A DNA stretch of 64,000 nt from Pontimicrobium sp. SW4 (GTDB lineage: Bacteria > Bacteroidota > Bacteroidia > Flavobacteriales > Flavobacteriaceae), in contig NZ_CP157199.1 in assembly GCF_039954625.1 (NCBI RefSeq), positions 1,612,001 to 1,676,000 on the forward strand, written 5' to 3'. The notes beneath the pieces were generated by a model. The model was given only the letters and a program-made list of their open reading frames with translations, had not been told where the DNA came from and did not search any database. Below, one piece after another: positions 21,701 through 29,318 of this stretch (the first letter of the stretch is position 1; the number at the start of each line of letters is the position of its first letter). The position numbers and the translations under genes are program-made.

Positions 21701-22366
21701 TACGTGAATCTCTACCCATCCGCAATCATCATTTTTTGTCTTTGTACGCTTAGATACTAATTCTCCGCTCACTTTTACGTGCTCACAGTTATCAGTATAT
21801 AACGCTGCAATCTCATTTGCTGTTGGTGCTATTGGGCGGTTGTCAAAGCATAGATCTAGGTCCAACTTATCTGCAATTAGTGCATTGTAAGCTGCTTTGT
21901 TTTGCTTTGGTACCCATGGCGCTGTTGCATCTCCTCCATTATACTTTACAGTAAATGGTGTTACTTCGCCAGCACACTTTACTGAATAAACATAATAGTA
22001 AGTCCAACTACAGTGTGTACTTCCTTTTGCAAATCCAGTGGCAACTCCCCATTCACCATCAACTCCTTGTTGAGCAGCTACTGGGTGAATTTGAAATTCT
22101 TCACTTGAATCATGGCATGCATCAAAGAATCCATCAAAGTAACCAGGAGCCATTAATTCTGACACTGATTTCATTGCTGGCACTTCATGCATACAGCCAT
22201 TAACAGGACCTAACTCCTCACCACCACCAGTGTTATTCGCTCCGGTGCCTTGTGCGTAAGATAAGCTCGTTAATGCTAAAAACATAAACAACATTAATGT
22301 TGATTTGCCTTTGTTTTGTAATCTCCCGAAAGAGCTACAACATTTGGTAAAATTGTTCATAAACAT
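15704..22366 (-). CDS. Giant secreted HYR-repeat protein with T9SS type A sorting domain (copy 1)
   Basis: About 2220 residues. A signal peptide (GKSTLMLFMFLALTSLSYAQ) is followed by some two dozen HYR/Ig-like repeats of 75-110 residues marked by TVECD, DNC and DxCGN cysteine motifs. Two adjacent repeats (VAPENITVQCIEDVPAMISL) are nearly identical. A different acidic domain starting LLFEDFEDATITYTP (about residues 1495-1700) interrupts one repeat. The last 80 residues (KVYPVPFNQDVTVSYNF ... KKILASKL) form a type A T9SS sorting domain, so the product is exported across the outer membrane and probably anchored or released. Likely an adhesin or surface scaffold (inference). A longer frame reaches 22417, but that codon overlaps the -7 element, and the paralog begins at the equivalent of 22366. 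Confidence 0.88.
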   Translation of the reverse strand: MFMNNFTKCCSSFGRLQNKGKSTLMLFMFLALTSLSYAQGTGANNTGGGEELGPVNGCMHEVPAMKSVSELMAPGYFDGFFDACHDSSEEFQIHPVAAQQGVDGEWGVATGFAKGSTHCSWTYYYVYSVKCAGEVTPFTVKYNGGDATAPWVPKQNKAAYNALIADKLDLDLCFDNRPIAPTANEIAALYTDNCEHVKVSGELVSKRTKTKNDDCGWVEIHVYTVKDYCDDNAFEFSITYSGSDQSEPVFNEKAIEGLKDITVDCDKIPDAVAIPYTDNCAPSGKAKLHEEVSTIVEGQECAGGIIERWWKATDECGNNAWHKQTITVRPAKQAVFNQPQDMSISCEDRNNFEGLIPDLYYSNGMTGACEISGLAKPEYTAPDSNCASFEVTYSFTDNCGRTINESMTVTIFDNVNPSVLNAAEDLTVECDGEGNIEDYNNWIATNANASAQDNCTATEDLVWTNNAASQPMSDDCGATGQKTVIFTVTDSCGNQSKTYATFKIVDTKDPETTPAYNKTVVCDGEGNVDQFQTWLDNNGDATAKDDCSGVTWTNDFPGDPKHKDFDIRDYLKESCGEGSYTGYINVVFTATDACGNDVDLPATFTIEDSIAPEVTPASDMTVECDSSIPDYWKENTDYDQADLDAQGGGAYPGTNYHAWLTWLGNNGGATATDGCSGVYWKFRYRVYGNSCDTEYRTTFYAYDQCGNVSTTTASFHVVDTNSPAIGNEAQDLIVECGQEHDCPTSTEGCYSPFLHWLHTNGGAEAMDMCDKDLTWSNDWNGKELTDECGNTGRITVTFTVTDNCGLSSSTAAEYRIVDTIAPSLDIPEDVVLELDEKCEADITPANTGMAYGRDACSSVTITKTDVEDKQACVTTIIRTWKATDDCGNVTTKDQKITLIDKLAPVYTGNVGQFNMSNVDACSAPAAPAEQSIADQFTDACGHVIATLVNTITISDDTCDWAVQFVYEVADNCGNVYDGTVKVTYWGSDQTAPNLIDGEKLPEGASGINACLADALAANPAVEDHAIEKIFEDNCGGKVSAKSELTVTEDACKWAFHYTYTVTDECGNEYDFTQNFSGEDNTAPELIGTIPSDMSDLDACIDSYEGPTEAEIAALFHEECGLSVVKTTHRTGSNCGNGWINSFEYTVSDACGNSYPPFKIIYQGSDQSAPVWGQEVHDKKTVNLFTESGADCPSDATTTLSVGDKLNINSTFSVASTQQGFYAALYQELFNAPLLHDNCTATNDIVIEVTDVTKSGGGCYAELSIDFVAHDLCGNTSGTYTKYFTISDNTAPVIDAAPENITVQCIEDVPAMISLDWTDNCQIGGSVQGVDGELVGGECGGTITRTWNVKDACGNEAVARTQIITVDDTTIPVIDVAPENITVQCIEDVPAMISLDWTDNCDAGGSVEGVDTDLVGGECGGTITRTWNIKDTCGNEAVTRTQVITVNDTTKPVITFTPADVTIECDASTDPSNTGGTATATDNCARPTVTFSDEESTNNGGGEETLLFEDFEDATITYTPSIADDIDELGTSDYFGRINNANLPSSINYTNVQGNSFYTAHDTDGTSSGNIDNLQLNWTGIDITDVSNLKLAIKLAEDDSSDGAEDWDTTSSVKLQVQIDGGGYNSILAVESELGTDGNETNEKPRLDTDFNGVGDGTEITDVFAEFISNISGTGTSLDIRITIDFLDSGDEDIAIDDVKLTGERAASLCADEVITRTWKATDDCGNTITSIQKITVKDTTAPVLASAPAAVTVSCLADVPDMISLGYTDNCDADGTVEGVDSALEGTDCNGTITRTWNITDACGNVAETRTQIITIKDETKPTASNPVDVNVVCTDDVPNPDITVVTDADDNCSTPTVTWVKDESDNGNCPETITRTYKVEDACGNSIEVEQKIIIKDETKPVIVNCPDDVDFGEVTETPTFAEVADITATDNCDSDPIITFVGDTDDSTYVPGTPSGNAPGSVYKFTCQTPGIPDFNFITFVWDGTFTNVGTSGNQANYISVVTTMGTYTLTFEEGVDNPNTNPVESLNDWVLRLNGQLIALKNSNNNDEFPDCDANWIETDYMQNTLNCKILRVDCIGDAAGPGVTNYMKIRSFKATDDCGNESDLCSVVYKWSVVDDAPSSANNSSGEDMMTELDFKVYPVPFNQDVTVSYNFEFDTDVTVEVYDTKGLLVVTKKAAYKAGADATMPLRINGADQMYYVKLITNNGTVTKKILASKL

Positions 22367-22375
22367 AACATTTAG
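18861..22375. repeat. 3.5-kb direct repeat, copy 1 (shared adhesin N-terminal region)
   Basis: This block matches 23806-27320 at a constant offset of 4945 bp with no indels that I could see. I noticed about ten base differences, most between 18900 and 19160. It encodes the first 1150 or so residues of the giant adhesin plus 9 bp upstream of the start codon. Identity stops abruptly at 18861 (at the codons for GSDQSAP) and at 22375. Confidence 0.93.
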
Positions 22376-22414
22376 TATTAGTTGACTACTGCATTTACAA
22401 AAGGTTTTATAAAA

Positions 22415-22470
22415 CAAAAGTAAATGAGCTAATAATCAAGAAATTGTTGTGCTATTAAACAATTATTTTT
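22415..22470 (-). promoter_or_regulatory. Promoter and dyad upstream of adhesin copy 1
   Basis: Minus-strand TACTTTTG (22415-22422) fits the Bacteroidota -7 consensus and predicts a transcript start near 22408, 42 nt before the start codon at 22366. Just upstream lies a 43-bp stretch (22428-22470) shared with the paralog, containing the dyad AATTGTT-N9-AACAATT (22442-22464), placed where a regulator could contact the -33 region. No clean TTG box at 19 bp spacing is present, which fits an activator-dependent promoter. Confidence 0.5.
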
Positions 22471-22728
22471 TTGAAAAAGCTTTGAATAACGTAACAATAT
22501 AAGTTACCTAAGAAGCTTTTATTTAAATAGGCAAACTTATAACCTAAACCATCATCTCTAAAATTAAACTTTTATTAACATTTAGAAAAGGTTATTTAAC
22601 TAAAATATAAGCTTTTAATCAGATAATAATGAAATTATTATTTAAACAAAATACTTAAAAAAGCTACCTTATTACTAACATCGTAATAATATGGTTAATA
22701 ATGCTATTCCTTTTAAAAATTACACATA
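22471..22728. other. AT-rich spacer between the two adhesin genes
   Basis: Together with its flanks this forms a 425-bp gap between the adhesin starts and stops. Apart from the promoter/dyad on one side and the terminator on the other I see only very AT-rich sequence without an open frame, RNA gene or clear repeat. Confidence 0.6.
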
Positions 22729-22730
22729 AA

Positions 22731-22758
22731 AAAAGGAGTCATTTTCATGACTCCTTTT
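22731..22758 (-). terminator. Intrinsic terminator of the second giant adhesin gene
   Basis: Perfect 11-bp stem AAAAGGAGTCA/TGACTCCTTTT with a 6-nt loop; on the minus strand it runs into eight T. It lies about 33 bp after the stop codon and resembles the terminator of the tandem paralog, so the duplication included the 3' flank or both ends share ancestry. Confidence 0.9.
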
Positions 22759-22790
22759 AAATTTATGATAATTACTTATCTAATTAGTTA

Positions 22791-25700
22791 CTATAGTTTA
22801 GAAGCTAATATCTTCTTAGTTACAGTTCCTTTATTAGTAATTAATTTTACATAGTACATTTGATCTGCACCATTGATACTTAATGGCATAGTAGCATCTG
22901 TTCCAGCTGAGTAAGCTGCTGTCTTAGACATTACTAATAATCCTCTAGTATCGTAAACTTCTACAGTTACATTAGTATCAAACTCAAACATATACTTAAC
23001 AGTTACATCTTTGTTGAATGGTACTGGATAAGCTTGGAAGTCTAATGATACATCATCTCCATCGTTAGCAGATGAAGGAGCTCCACCTTCTTGCTCTACT
23101 TGTTCTAATTCAGGAGAACTAGTTCTAGCTCCATTTGTTCCAGGAACATCCGCCGTATAAGACCAGAATACTGAAACTGTGTCTGCAGTGTTTCCACATG
23201 TGTCTGCAACACTATAATCAAGTCTTAGTACAAATTGACGTACATAACCAGTATTAGTAGCTACAGGAGAGAAACCATAAATAGTACCACCTACAATACT
23301 TTGTACTGTATTATTACAATTATCAGTTGCAGGTAATTCATCATAAGCAGCATAAGCAACTACCCAGTTTGGATCACCTCCATTAAAGAATCCTGCAGGA
23401 TTATGACCTAAATCAATTGTATTACTAAAATCAGTTTCCCATGGAGTCCAAGATGTGCTAGGCGCATCAACTACTGGTGCAACTGTATCAGCAGTTTTGT
23501 GACCTTTGTAGTATACTTCTGAAGCATTACCACAATTATCTCTAGCTACTAATCCTAATACAATATTACTTTCACAACCATTAGATGTAGTTTCTTTACT
23601 AACAACTTCGATTACGATATCTGCATCAGCTGTACAATTATCAGTTACTGCTGGGTTTGCATAAAGATTTACTAAGAAACCATTGAAATCATAAGTAACA
23701 TATTGGTTAAAAGTATCTCCAACTTCTAATGATACTGATGCATCATCAGGACAAACTCCAGATACAGAGTTATCTATCCAGTTCTTCCAATCGAAAGTCC
23801 ATTCTGGCGCCGATTGATCGCTACCTTGGTAGATAATCTTGAATGGAGGGTAAGCATTACCACAAGCATCAGATACTGTGTACTCAAATGAGTTAATCCA
23901 TCCATTACCACAATTAGATCCTGTTCTATGAGTAGTTTTCACTACTGATAATCCACATTCTTCATGGAATAATGCAGCTATCTCAGCTTCTGTTGGTCCT
24001 TCATAAGAATCTATACATGCATCTAAATCACTCATATCACTTGGAATTGTTCCAATTAATTCTGGTGCTGTATTATCTTCTCCACTAAACTCTTGTTTGA
24101 AATCGTACTCGTTTCCACATTCATCAGTTACTGTGTATGTATAATGGAATGCCCACTTACATGCGTCTTCAGTTACTGTTAACTCAGACTTAGCTGATAC
24201 TTTCCCACCACAATTATCTTCGAATATCTTCTCGATAGCGTGATCTTCTACTGCTGGGTTAGCTGCTAATGCATCTGCTAAACAAGCATTGATACCACTA
24301 GCTCCTTCTGGCAATTTCTCACCATCAATTAAGTTTGGTGCTGTTTGATCAGATCCCCAATAAGTTACCTTAACCGTTCCGTCATAAACGTTACCACAGT
24401 TATCTGCAACTTCGTATACAAATTGTACTGCCCAGTCACAAGTATCATCACTAATAGTAATTGTATTTACTAATGTAGCAATTACATGACCACAAGCATC
24501 TGTAAATTGATCTGCGATAGATTGCTCTGCTGGTGCAGCTGGTGCTGAACATGCATCTACATTAGACATATTGAATTGTCCAACGTTTCCAGTATAAACT
24601 GGTGCTAATTTATCGATAAGCGTAATCTTTTGATCTTTTGTAGTTACATTTCCACAATCATCTGTAGCTTTCCAAGTTCTAATAATTGTTGTTACACAAG
24701 CTTGCTTATCTTCTACATCTGTTTTAGTAATTGTTACACTTGAACATGCATCTCTTCCATATGCCATACCTGTGTTAGCTGGAGTAATATCTGCTTCACA
24801 CTTCTCATCTAATTCTAATACAACATCTTCAGGAATATCTAAGCTTGGTGCAATAGTATCTACTATTCTATACTCTGCAGCTGTTGAAGAGCTCAATCCA
24901 CAGTTATCTGTTACTGTAAATGTTACAGTAATTCTTCCTGTGTTTCCACACTCATCTGTTAACTCTTTTCCATTCCAGTCATTTGACCATGTAAGATCTT
25001 TATCACACATGTCCATTGCTTCTGCTCCACCATTAGTATGTAACCAATGTAAGAATGGAGAATAACATCCTTCTGTTGATGTTGGACAATCATGTTCTTG
25101 ACCACACTCAACTATTAAATCTTGTGCTTCGTTTCCAATTGCTGGACTGTTTGTATCTACTACATGGAAAGATGCAGTTGTTGTTGATACATTACCACAC
25201 TGATCGTAAGCGTAGAAAGTTGTTCTATATTCTGTGTCACAAGAATTTCCATAAACTCTGTAACGGAATTTCCAGTAAACTCCTGAACATCCGTCAGTAG
25301 CTGTTGCTCCTCCATTATTTCCTAACCAAGTTAACCATGCATGATAGTTTGTTCCTGGGTAAGCTCCACCTCCTTGAGCATCTAAATCTGCTTGATCATA
25401 ATCAGTGTTTTCTTTCCAATAATCTGGAATAGAACTATCACACTCAACTGTCATATCTGAAGCTGGTGTTACTTCTGGTGCTATACTATCTTCGATTGTG
25501 AAAGTAGCTGGTAAATCAACATCGTTTCCACATGCATCTGTTGCAGTGAATACTACATTAATATATCCAGTATATGAACCTTCTCCACATGATTCTTTTA
25601 AGTAATCACGAATATCGAAATCTTTATGCTTTGGATCTCCAGGGAAATCGTTTGTCCAAGTTACTCCTGAACAATCATCTTTAGCTGTAGCGTCTCCATT

Positions 25701-27311
25701 GTTATCTAACCATGTTTGGAATTGATCTACATTTCCTTCTCCATCACATACTACAGTCTTGTTGTAAGCTGGAGTTGTTTCTGGGTCTTTAGTATCTACT
25801 ATCTTAAATGTAGCATATGTTTTAGATTGGTTTCCACAAGAGTCTGTTACTGTAAAGATTACAGTTTTTTGTCCTGTTGCGCCACAGTCATCACTCATTG
25901 GTTGACTTGCTGCATTGTTTGTCCATACTAAATCCTCAGTAGCTGTACAGTTATCCTGTGCTGATGCGTTTGCATTTGTAGCTATCCAGTTGTTGTAATC
26001 TTCTATGTTTCCTTCACCATCACATTCTACTGTTAAATCTTCAGCTGCATTTAAAACTGATGGATTTACATTATCAAAGATAGTTACTGTCATACTTTCG
26101 TTAATAGTACGCCCACAGTTATCTGTAAAAGAATATGTTACTTCGAATGAAGCACAGTTAGAATCTGGTGCTGTATATTCTGGCTTAGCTAATCCGCTAA
26201 TCTCACATGCACCTGTCATTCCATTTGAATAGTATAAATCTGGTATTAAACCTTCGAAGTTATTTCTGTCTTCACATGAGATACTCATGTCTTGTGGTTG
26301 ATTGAATACTGCTTGTTTTGCTGGTCTAACTGTAATAGTTTGTTTGTGCCATGCATTGTTCCCACATTCATCAGTTGCTTTCCACCATCTTTCGATGATT
26401 CCTCCTGCACATTCTTGACCTTCAACGATTGTTGAAACTTCTTCATGTAACTTCGCTTTTCCGCTTGGTGCACAGTTATCTGTGTAAGGAATTGCTACTG
26501 CATCTGGAATCTTATCACAGTCTACAGTAATATCTTTAAGACCTTCTATAGCCTTTTCATTAAATACTGGTTCTGATTGATCGCTTCCTGAATATGTAAT
26601 AGAAAATTCAAACGCATTATCATCACAGTAATCTTTTACTGTATACACGTGAATCTCTACCCATCCGCAATCATCATTTTTTGTCTTTGTACGCTTAGAT
26701 ACTAATTCTCCGCTCACTTTTACGTGCTCACAGTTATCAGTATATAACGCTGCAATCTCATTTGCTGTTGGTGCTATTGGGCGGTTGTCAAAGCATAGAT
26801 CTAGGTCCAACTTATCTGCAATTAGTGCATTGTAAGCTGCTTTGTTTTGCTTTGGTACCCATGGCGCTGTTGCATCTCCTCCATTATACTTTACAGTAAA
26901 TGGTGTTACTTCGCCAGCACACTTTACTGAATAAACATAATAGTAAGTCCAACTACAGTGTGTACTTCCTTTTGCAAATCCAGTGGCAACTCCCCATTCA
27001 CCATCAACTCCTTGTTGAGCAGCTACTGGGTGAATTTGAAATTCTTCACTTGAATCATGGCATGCATCAAAGAATCCATCAAAGTAACCAGGAGCCATTA
27101 ATTCTGACACTGATTTCATTGCTGGCACTTCATGCATACAGCCATTAACAGGACCTAACTCCTCACCACCACCAGTGTTATTCGCTCCGGTGCCTTGTGC
27201 GTAAGATAAGCTCGTTAATGCTAAAAACATAAACAACATTAATGTTGATTTGCCTTTGTTTTGTAATCTCCCGAAAGAGCTACAACATTTGGTAAAATTG
27301 TTCATAAACAT
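22791..27311 (-). CDS. Secreted HYR-repeat protein with T9SS type A sorting domain (copy 2)
   Basis: 1506 residues. The first 1150 or so are almost identical to those of the downstream giant gene: same signal peptide, same 12 or so cysteine-marked HYR-like repeats. After the motif GSDQSAP the sequences diverge sharply: the next domain (EWTFDWKNWIDNSVSGVCPD) is only distantly similar, about eleven repeats of the longer paralog are missing, and a unique domain with WTPWETDFSNTIDLGHNP and DTCGNTADTVSVFW follows. The final 80 residues are again a T9SS type A domain (QAYPVPFNKDVTVKYMF ... KKILASKL), similar but not identical to the paralog. Probably an outer-surface or released adhesin. Start ATG at 27311; Met3 is an alternative. 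Confidence 0.88.
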   Translation of the reverse strand: MFMNNFTKCCSSFGRLQNKGKSTLMLFMFLALTSLSYAQGTGANNTGGGEELGPVNGCMHEVPAMKSVSELMAPGYFDGFFDACHDSSEEFQIHPVAAQQGVDGEWGVATGFAKGSTHCSWTYYYVYSVKCAGEVTPFTVKYNGGDATAPWVPKQNKAAYNALIADKLDLDLCFDNRPIAPTANEIAALYTDNCEHVKVSGELVSKRTKTKNDDCGWVEIHVYTVKDYCDDNAFEFSITYSGSDQSEPVFNEKAIEGLKDITVDCDKIPDAVAIPYTDNCAPSGKAKLHEEVSTIVEGQECAGGIIERWWKATDECGNNAWHKQTITVRPAKQAVFNQPQDMSISCEDRNNFEGLIPDLYYSNGMTGACEISGLAKPEYTAPDSNCASFEVTYSFTDNCGRTINESMTVTIFDNVNPSVLNAAEDLTVECDGEGNIEDYNNWIATNANASAQDNCTATEDLVWTNNAASQPMSDDCGATGQKTVIFTVTDSCGNQSKTYATFKIVDTKDPETTPAYNKTVVCDGEGNVDQFQTWLDNNGDATAKDDCSGVTWTNDFPGDPKHKDFDIRDYLKESCGEGSYTGYINVVFTATDACGNDVDLPATFTIEDSIAPEVTPASDMTVECDSSIPDYWKENTDYDQADLDAQGGGAYPGTNYHAWLTWLGNNGGATATDGCSGVYWKFRYRVYGNSCDTEYRTTFYAYDQCGNVSTTTASFHVVDTNSPAIGNEAQDLIVECGQEHDCPTSTEGCYSPFLHWLHTNGGAEAMDMCDKDLTWSNDWNGKELTDECGNTGRITVTFTVTDNCGLSSSTAAEYRIVDTIAPSLDIPEDVVLELDEKCEADITPANTGMAYGRDACSSVTITKTDVEDKQACVTTIIRTWKATDDCGNVTTKDQKITLIDKLAPVYTGNVGQFNMSNVDACSAPAAPAEQSIADQFTDACGHVIATLVNTITISDDTCDWAVQFVYEVADNCGNVYDGTVKVTYWGSDQTAPNLIDGEKLPEGASGINACLADALAANPAVEDHAIEKIFEDNCGGKVSAKSELTVTEDACKWAFHYTYTVTDECGNEYDFKQEFSGEDNTAPELIGTIPSDMSDLDACIDSYEGPTEAEIAALFHEECGLSVVKTTHRTGSNCGNGWINSFEYTVSDACGNAYPPFKIIYQGSDQSAPEWTFDWKNWIDNSVSGVCPDDASVSLEVGDTFNQYVTYDFNGFLVNLYANPAVTDNCTADADIVIEVVSKETTSNGCESNIVLGLVARDNCGNASEVYYKGHKTADTVAPVVDAPSTSWTPWETDFSNTIDLGHNPAGFFNGGDPNWVVAYAAYDELPATDNCNNTVQSIVGGTIYGFSPVATNTGYVRQFVLRLDYSVADTCGNTADTVSVFWSYTADVPGTNGARTSSPELEQVEQEGGAPSSANDGDDVSLDFQAYPVPFNKDVTVKYMFEFDTNVTVEVYDTRGLLVMSKTAAYSAGTDATMPLSINGADQMYYVKLITNKGTVTKKILASKL

Positions 27312-27320
27312 AACATTTAG
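23806..27320. repeat. 3.5-kb direct repeat, copy 2 (shared adhesin N-terminal region)
   Basis: Partner of 18861-22375. Near-perfect identity covers the region from 9 bp before the start codon to the codons for GSDQSAP. Protein-level differences that I could see are few, for example DFKQEFSGEDN here against DFTQNFSGEDN in copy 1, and ACGNAYPPF against ACGNSYPPF. Confidence 0.93.
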
Positions 27321-27714
27321 ATTTAATTAAAATTATTTTAACATTTTACAACGGCATTTCTGCCGTCTACATAACTTAAAATAGGTACTGTAAATACACA
27401 GTAGACAAAGGGCGTTAACATAATGGCATTACTAATTAAAATTAATAATGCAATTTGCTGTAAATCAATGAATAACTAATGTTAAACATTAATAATAAAA
27501 TGTGCTAATAATCAATAAATTGTTGTGCTATTAAACAATTATTTTTGGGTAGTAAAACAATTTTAATAATGATGTAGGTTTTCATATAAAATTGTTAGAA
27601 CTTTTAAATAAATATACGAGATACTTATATAATTCAAAATTAGAGCATCTTCTACGTTATTCCAAATGAGTTCAACTAATATTTAGGTATTTAAACGAAA
27701 AATAAGGTCTAGTT
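27321..27714. other. Intergenic region upstream of adhesin copy 2
   Basis: AT-rich, no gene. It holds a small hairpin ACGGCA-TTTC-TGCCGT (27351-27366), a second pairing GTCTAC/GTAGAC (27365-27370 with 27401-27406) and, further up, the 43-bp element shared with copy 1. The bases where copy 1 has its TACTTTTG box read TATTATTA here, so the same promoter is not conserved. Confidence 0.6.
27504..27546 (-). promoter_or_regulatory. Shared 43-bp element with dyad upstream of adhesin copy 2
   Basis: Same 43-bp sequence as 22428-22470 with one mismatch, including the dyad AATTGTT-N9-AACAATT (27518-27540). It lies 207 bp from the start codon, against 76 bp in copy 1, because a different, longer spacer separates it from the coding repeat. 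A regulator-binding site is a plausible reading; no regulator is known. Confidence 0.45.
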
Positions 27715-29226
27715 TTAATTCAAAAGCTCCTCATTATCAATAGATATGGTACTTATGAAGGAAATTGAGGCTACAATATCGTGATGCAAAAACCTATCTT
27801 CATTTACAAAAGAAACAGCTTTTCTATAAGTAGTTAAGAACGTTTCAAGAAAAGATGATGTCTTTAATGGTTTTCTAAAATATAAGGCTTGGGAAGCATT
27901 TAACAGTTCAATTGCCAAAACACGTTCTACATTATTTACTAATTGAAAAGCTTGTGTGGCAGCATTAGCTCCCATACTTACATGATCTTCTTGTCCGTTA
28001 GACGAAACAATCGAATCTACACTTGCAGGCGTAGCTAATTGCTTATTGGCACTAACAATACTTGCCGCAGTATATTGTGGAATCATAAAACCAGAATTTA
28101 ATCCAGGATTATCCACTAAAAATGGTGGTAAGCCTCTATTGCCAGAAACTAACTGAAATGTTCTTCTCTCTGAAATGTTTCCAATTTCTGCCATAGCAAT
28201 CTTTAAATAGTCTAAAGCCAAGGCTAATGGTTGACCATGAAAATTACCTCCTGAAATAATTTTATCTTCACCTATAAATATATTAGGATTATCAGTAACT
28301 GAATTAATTTCGGTAACAAATGTTTTCTTCACAAACTCTAATGCATCTTTAGTTGCTCCATGTACTTGAGGAATACATCTAAAAGAATATGGATCCTGTA
28401 CATGTTTCTTTTTTTGAGCTATTAATTCGCTGTCTTGCAAAAACTCGCGAATTCTTTCAGCAGTTTTTAATTGCCCATTATGAGGTCGTACTAAATGTAC
28501 CAGTTCATTAAAAGGTTCTATTCTACCATCATAAGCATCAATAGATAACGCTCCTATTAAATCGGCTAAATACGAAAGTTTATAAGACTTTAATAATAAG
28601 TAGACTCCATAAGCACTCATAAATTGAGTCCCATTTAGTAGCGCTAGTCCTTCTTTAGATTTAAGTTCTATAGGCTTCCAATTATATTTTGCATTTATTT
28701 CACTAGCCTTTTTAACTTCTCCTTTATACCATACTTCTCCATTACCTATTAAAGGAAGTGATAAATGTGCCAAAGGAGCCAAATCGCCAGAAGCTCCTAA
28801 AGAGCCTTGTGTATAAACTACTGGAAGAATATCATTATTATAGAAATCAACTAAACGATTAACAGTTTCTAATTGGCTTCCACTATGTCCGTAACTTAAA
28901 GATTGAATTTTAAGTAACAGCATAAGCTTTACTACTTCTCGAGGAACTTCATCTCCTGTACCGCATGCATGCGACTTCATTAAGTTTTCTTGAAGTTTTG
29001 TTAAGTTCTTATTACTTATCTTAACATTATAAAGCGAACCAAATCCTGTATTAATTCCATAAATAGGCTCTTTGTGGGATGCCATTTTATTATCTAAATA
29101 GGTTCTGCATTTTATAATACTATCTATAGCTTCCTTAGATAGTTCTAGTTTTTTCTCTTGAGTTAGAATATCATTAATAATATTCAAGTCTAATATATCG
29201 CGAGTAATATAATGTATGTTGCTCAT
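27715..29226 (-). CDS. hutH: Histidine ammonia-lyase
   Basis: A 503-residue aromatic amino-acid lyase. Ala145-Ser146-Gly147 in GSLGASGDLAPL cyclise to the MIO electrophile. Ser-His at 85-86 (NLMKSHACG) is the selectivity motif of histidine lyases rather than Phe/Tyr lyases. YGINTGFG supplies the catalytic Tyr, and SGNFHGQPLA and SSNGQEDHVSMG are family motifs. It converts L-histidine to trans-urocanate, the first step of the Hut pathway. No hutU, hutI or hutG genes are adjacent, so the rest of the pathway must lie elsewhere or the gene serves another route. It appears to be monocistronic. Confidence 0.93.
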   Translation of the reverse strand: MSNIHYITRDILDLNIINDILTQEKKLELSKEAIDSIIKCRTYLDNKMASHKEPIYGINTGFGSLYNVKISNKNLTKLQENLMKSHACGTGDEVPREVVKLMLLLKIQSLSYGHSGSQLETVNRLVDFYNNDILPVVYTQGSLGASGDLAPLAHLSLPLIGNGEVWYKGEVKKASEINAKYNWKPIELKSKEGLALLNGTQFMSAYGVYLLLKSYKLSYLADLIGALSIDAYDGRIEPFNELVHLVRPHNGQLKTAERIREFLQDSELIAQKKKHVQDPYSFRCIPQVHGATKDALEFVKKTFVTEINSVTDNPNIFIGEDKIISGGNFHGQPLALALDYLKIAMAEIGNISERRTFQLVSGNRGLPPFLVDNPGLNSGFMIPQYTAASIVSANKQLATPASVDSIVSSNGQEDHVSMGANAATQAFQLVNNVERVLAIELLNASQALYFRKPLKTSSFLETFLTTYRKAVSFVNEDRFLHHDIVASISFISTISIDNEELLN

Positions 29227-29318
29227 ATTTTTTTATTCAATTCCAAAATTCAGCATTCATAAAAATATATCCAAATAAATACAGCTCATATTATGAATTA
29301 AAAATATTTAGCTCTAAT

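Noticed and set aside
22366..22417. Longer start for the giant adhesin (17 extra residues beginning MFYKTFCKC)
   Set aside because: The codon at 22417 falls in the TACTTTTG box, so it would lie upstream of the transcript start. The paralog has no such extension, and the signal peptide is intact from 22366.
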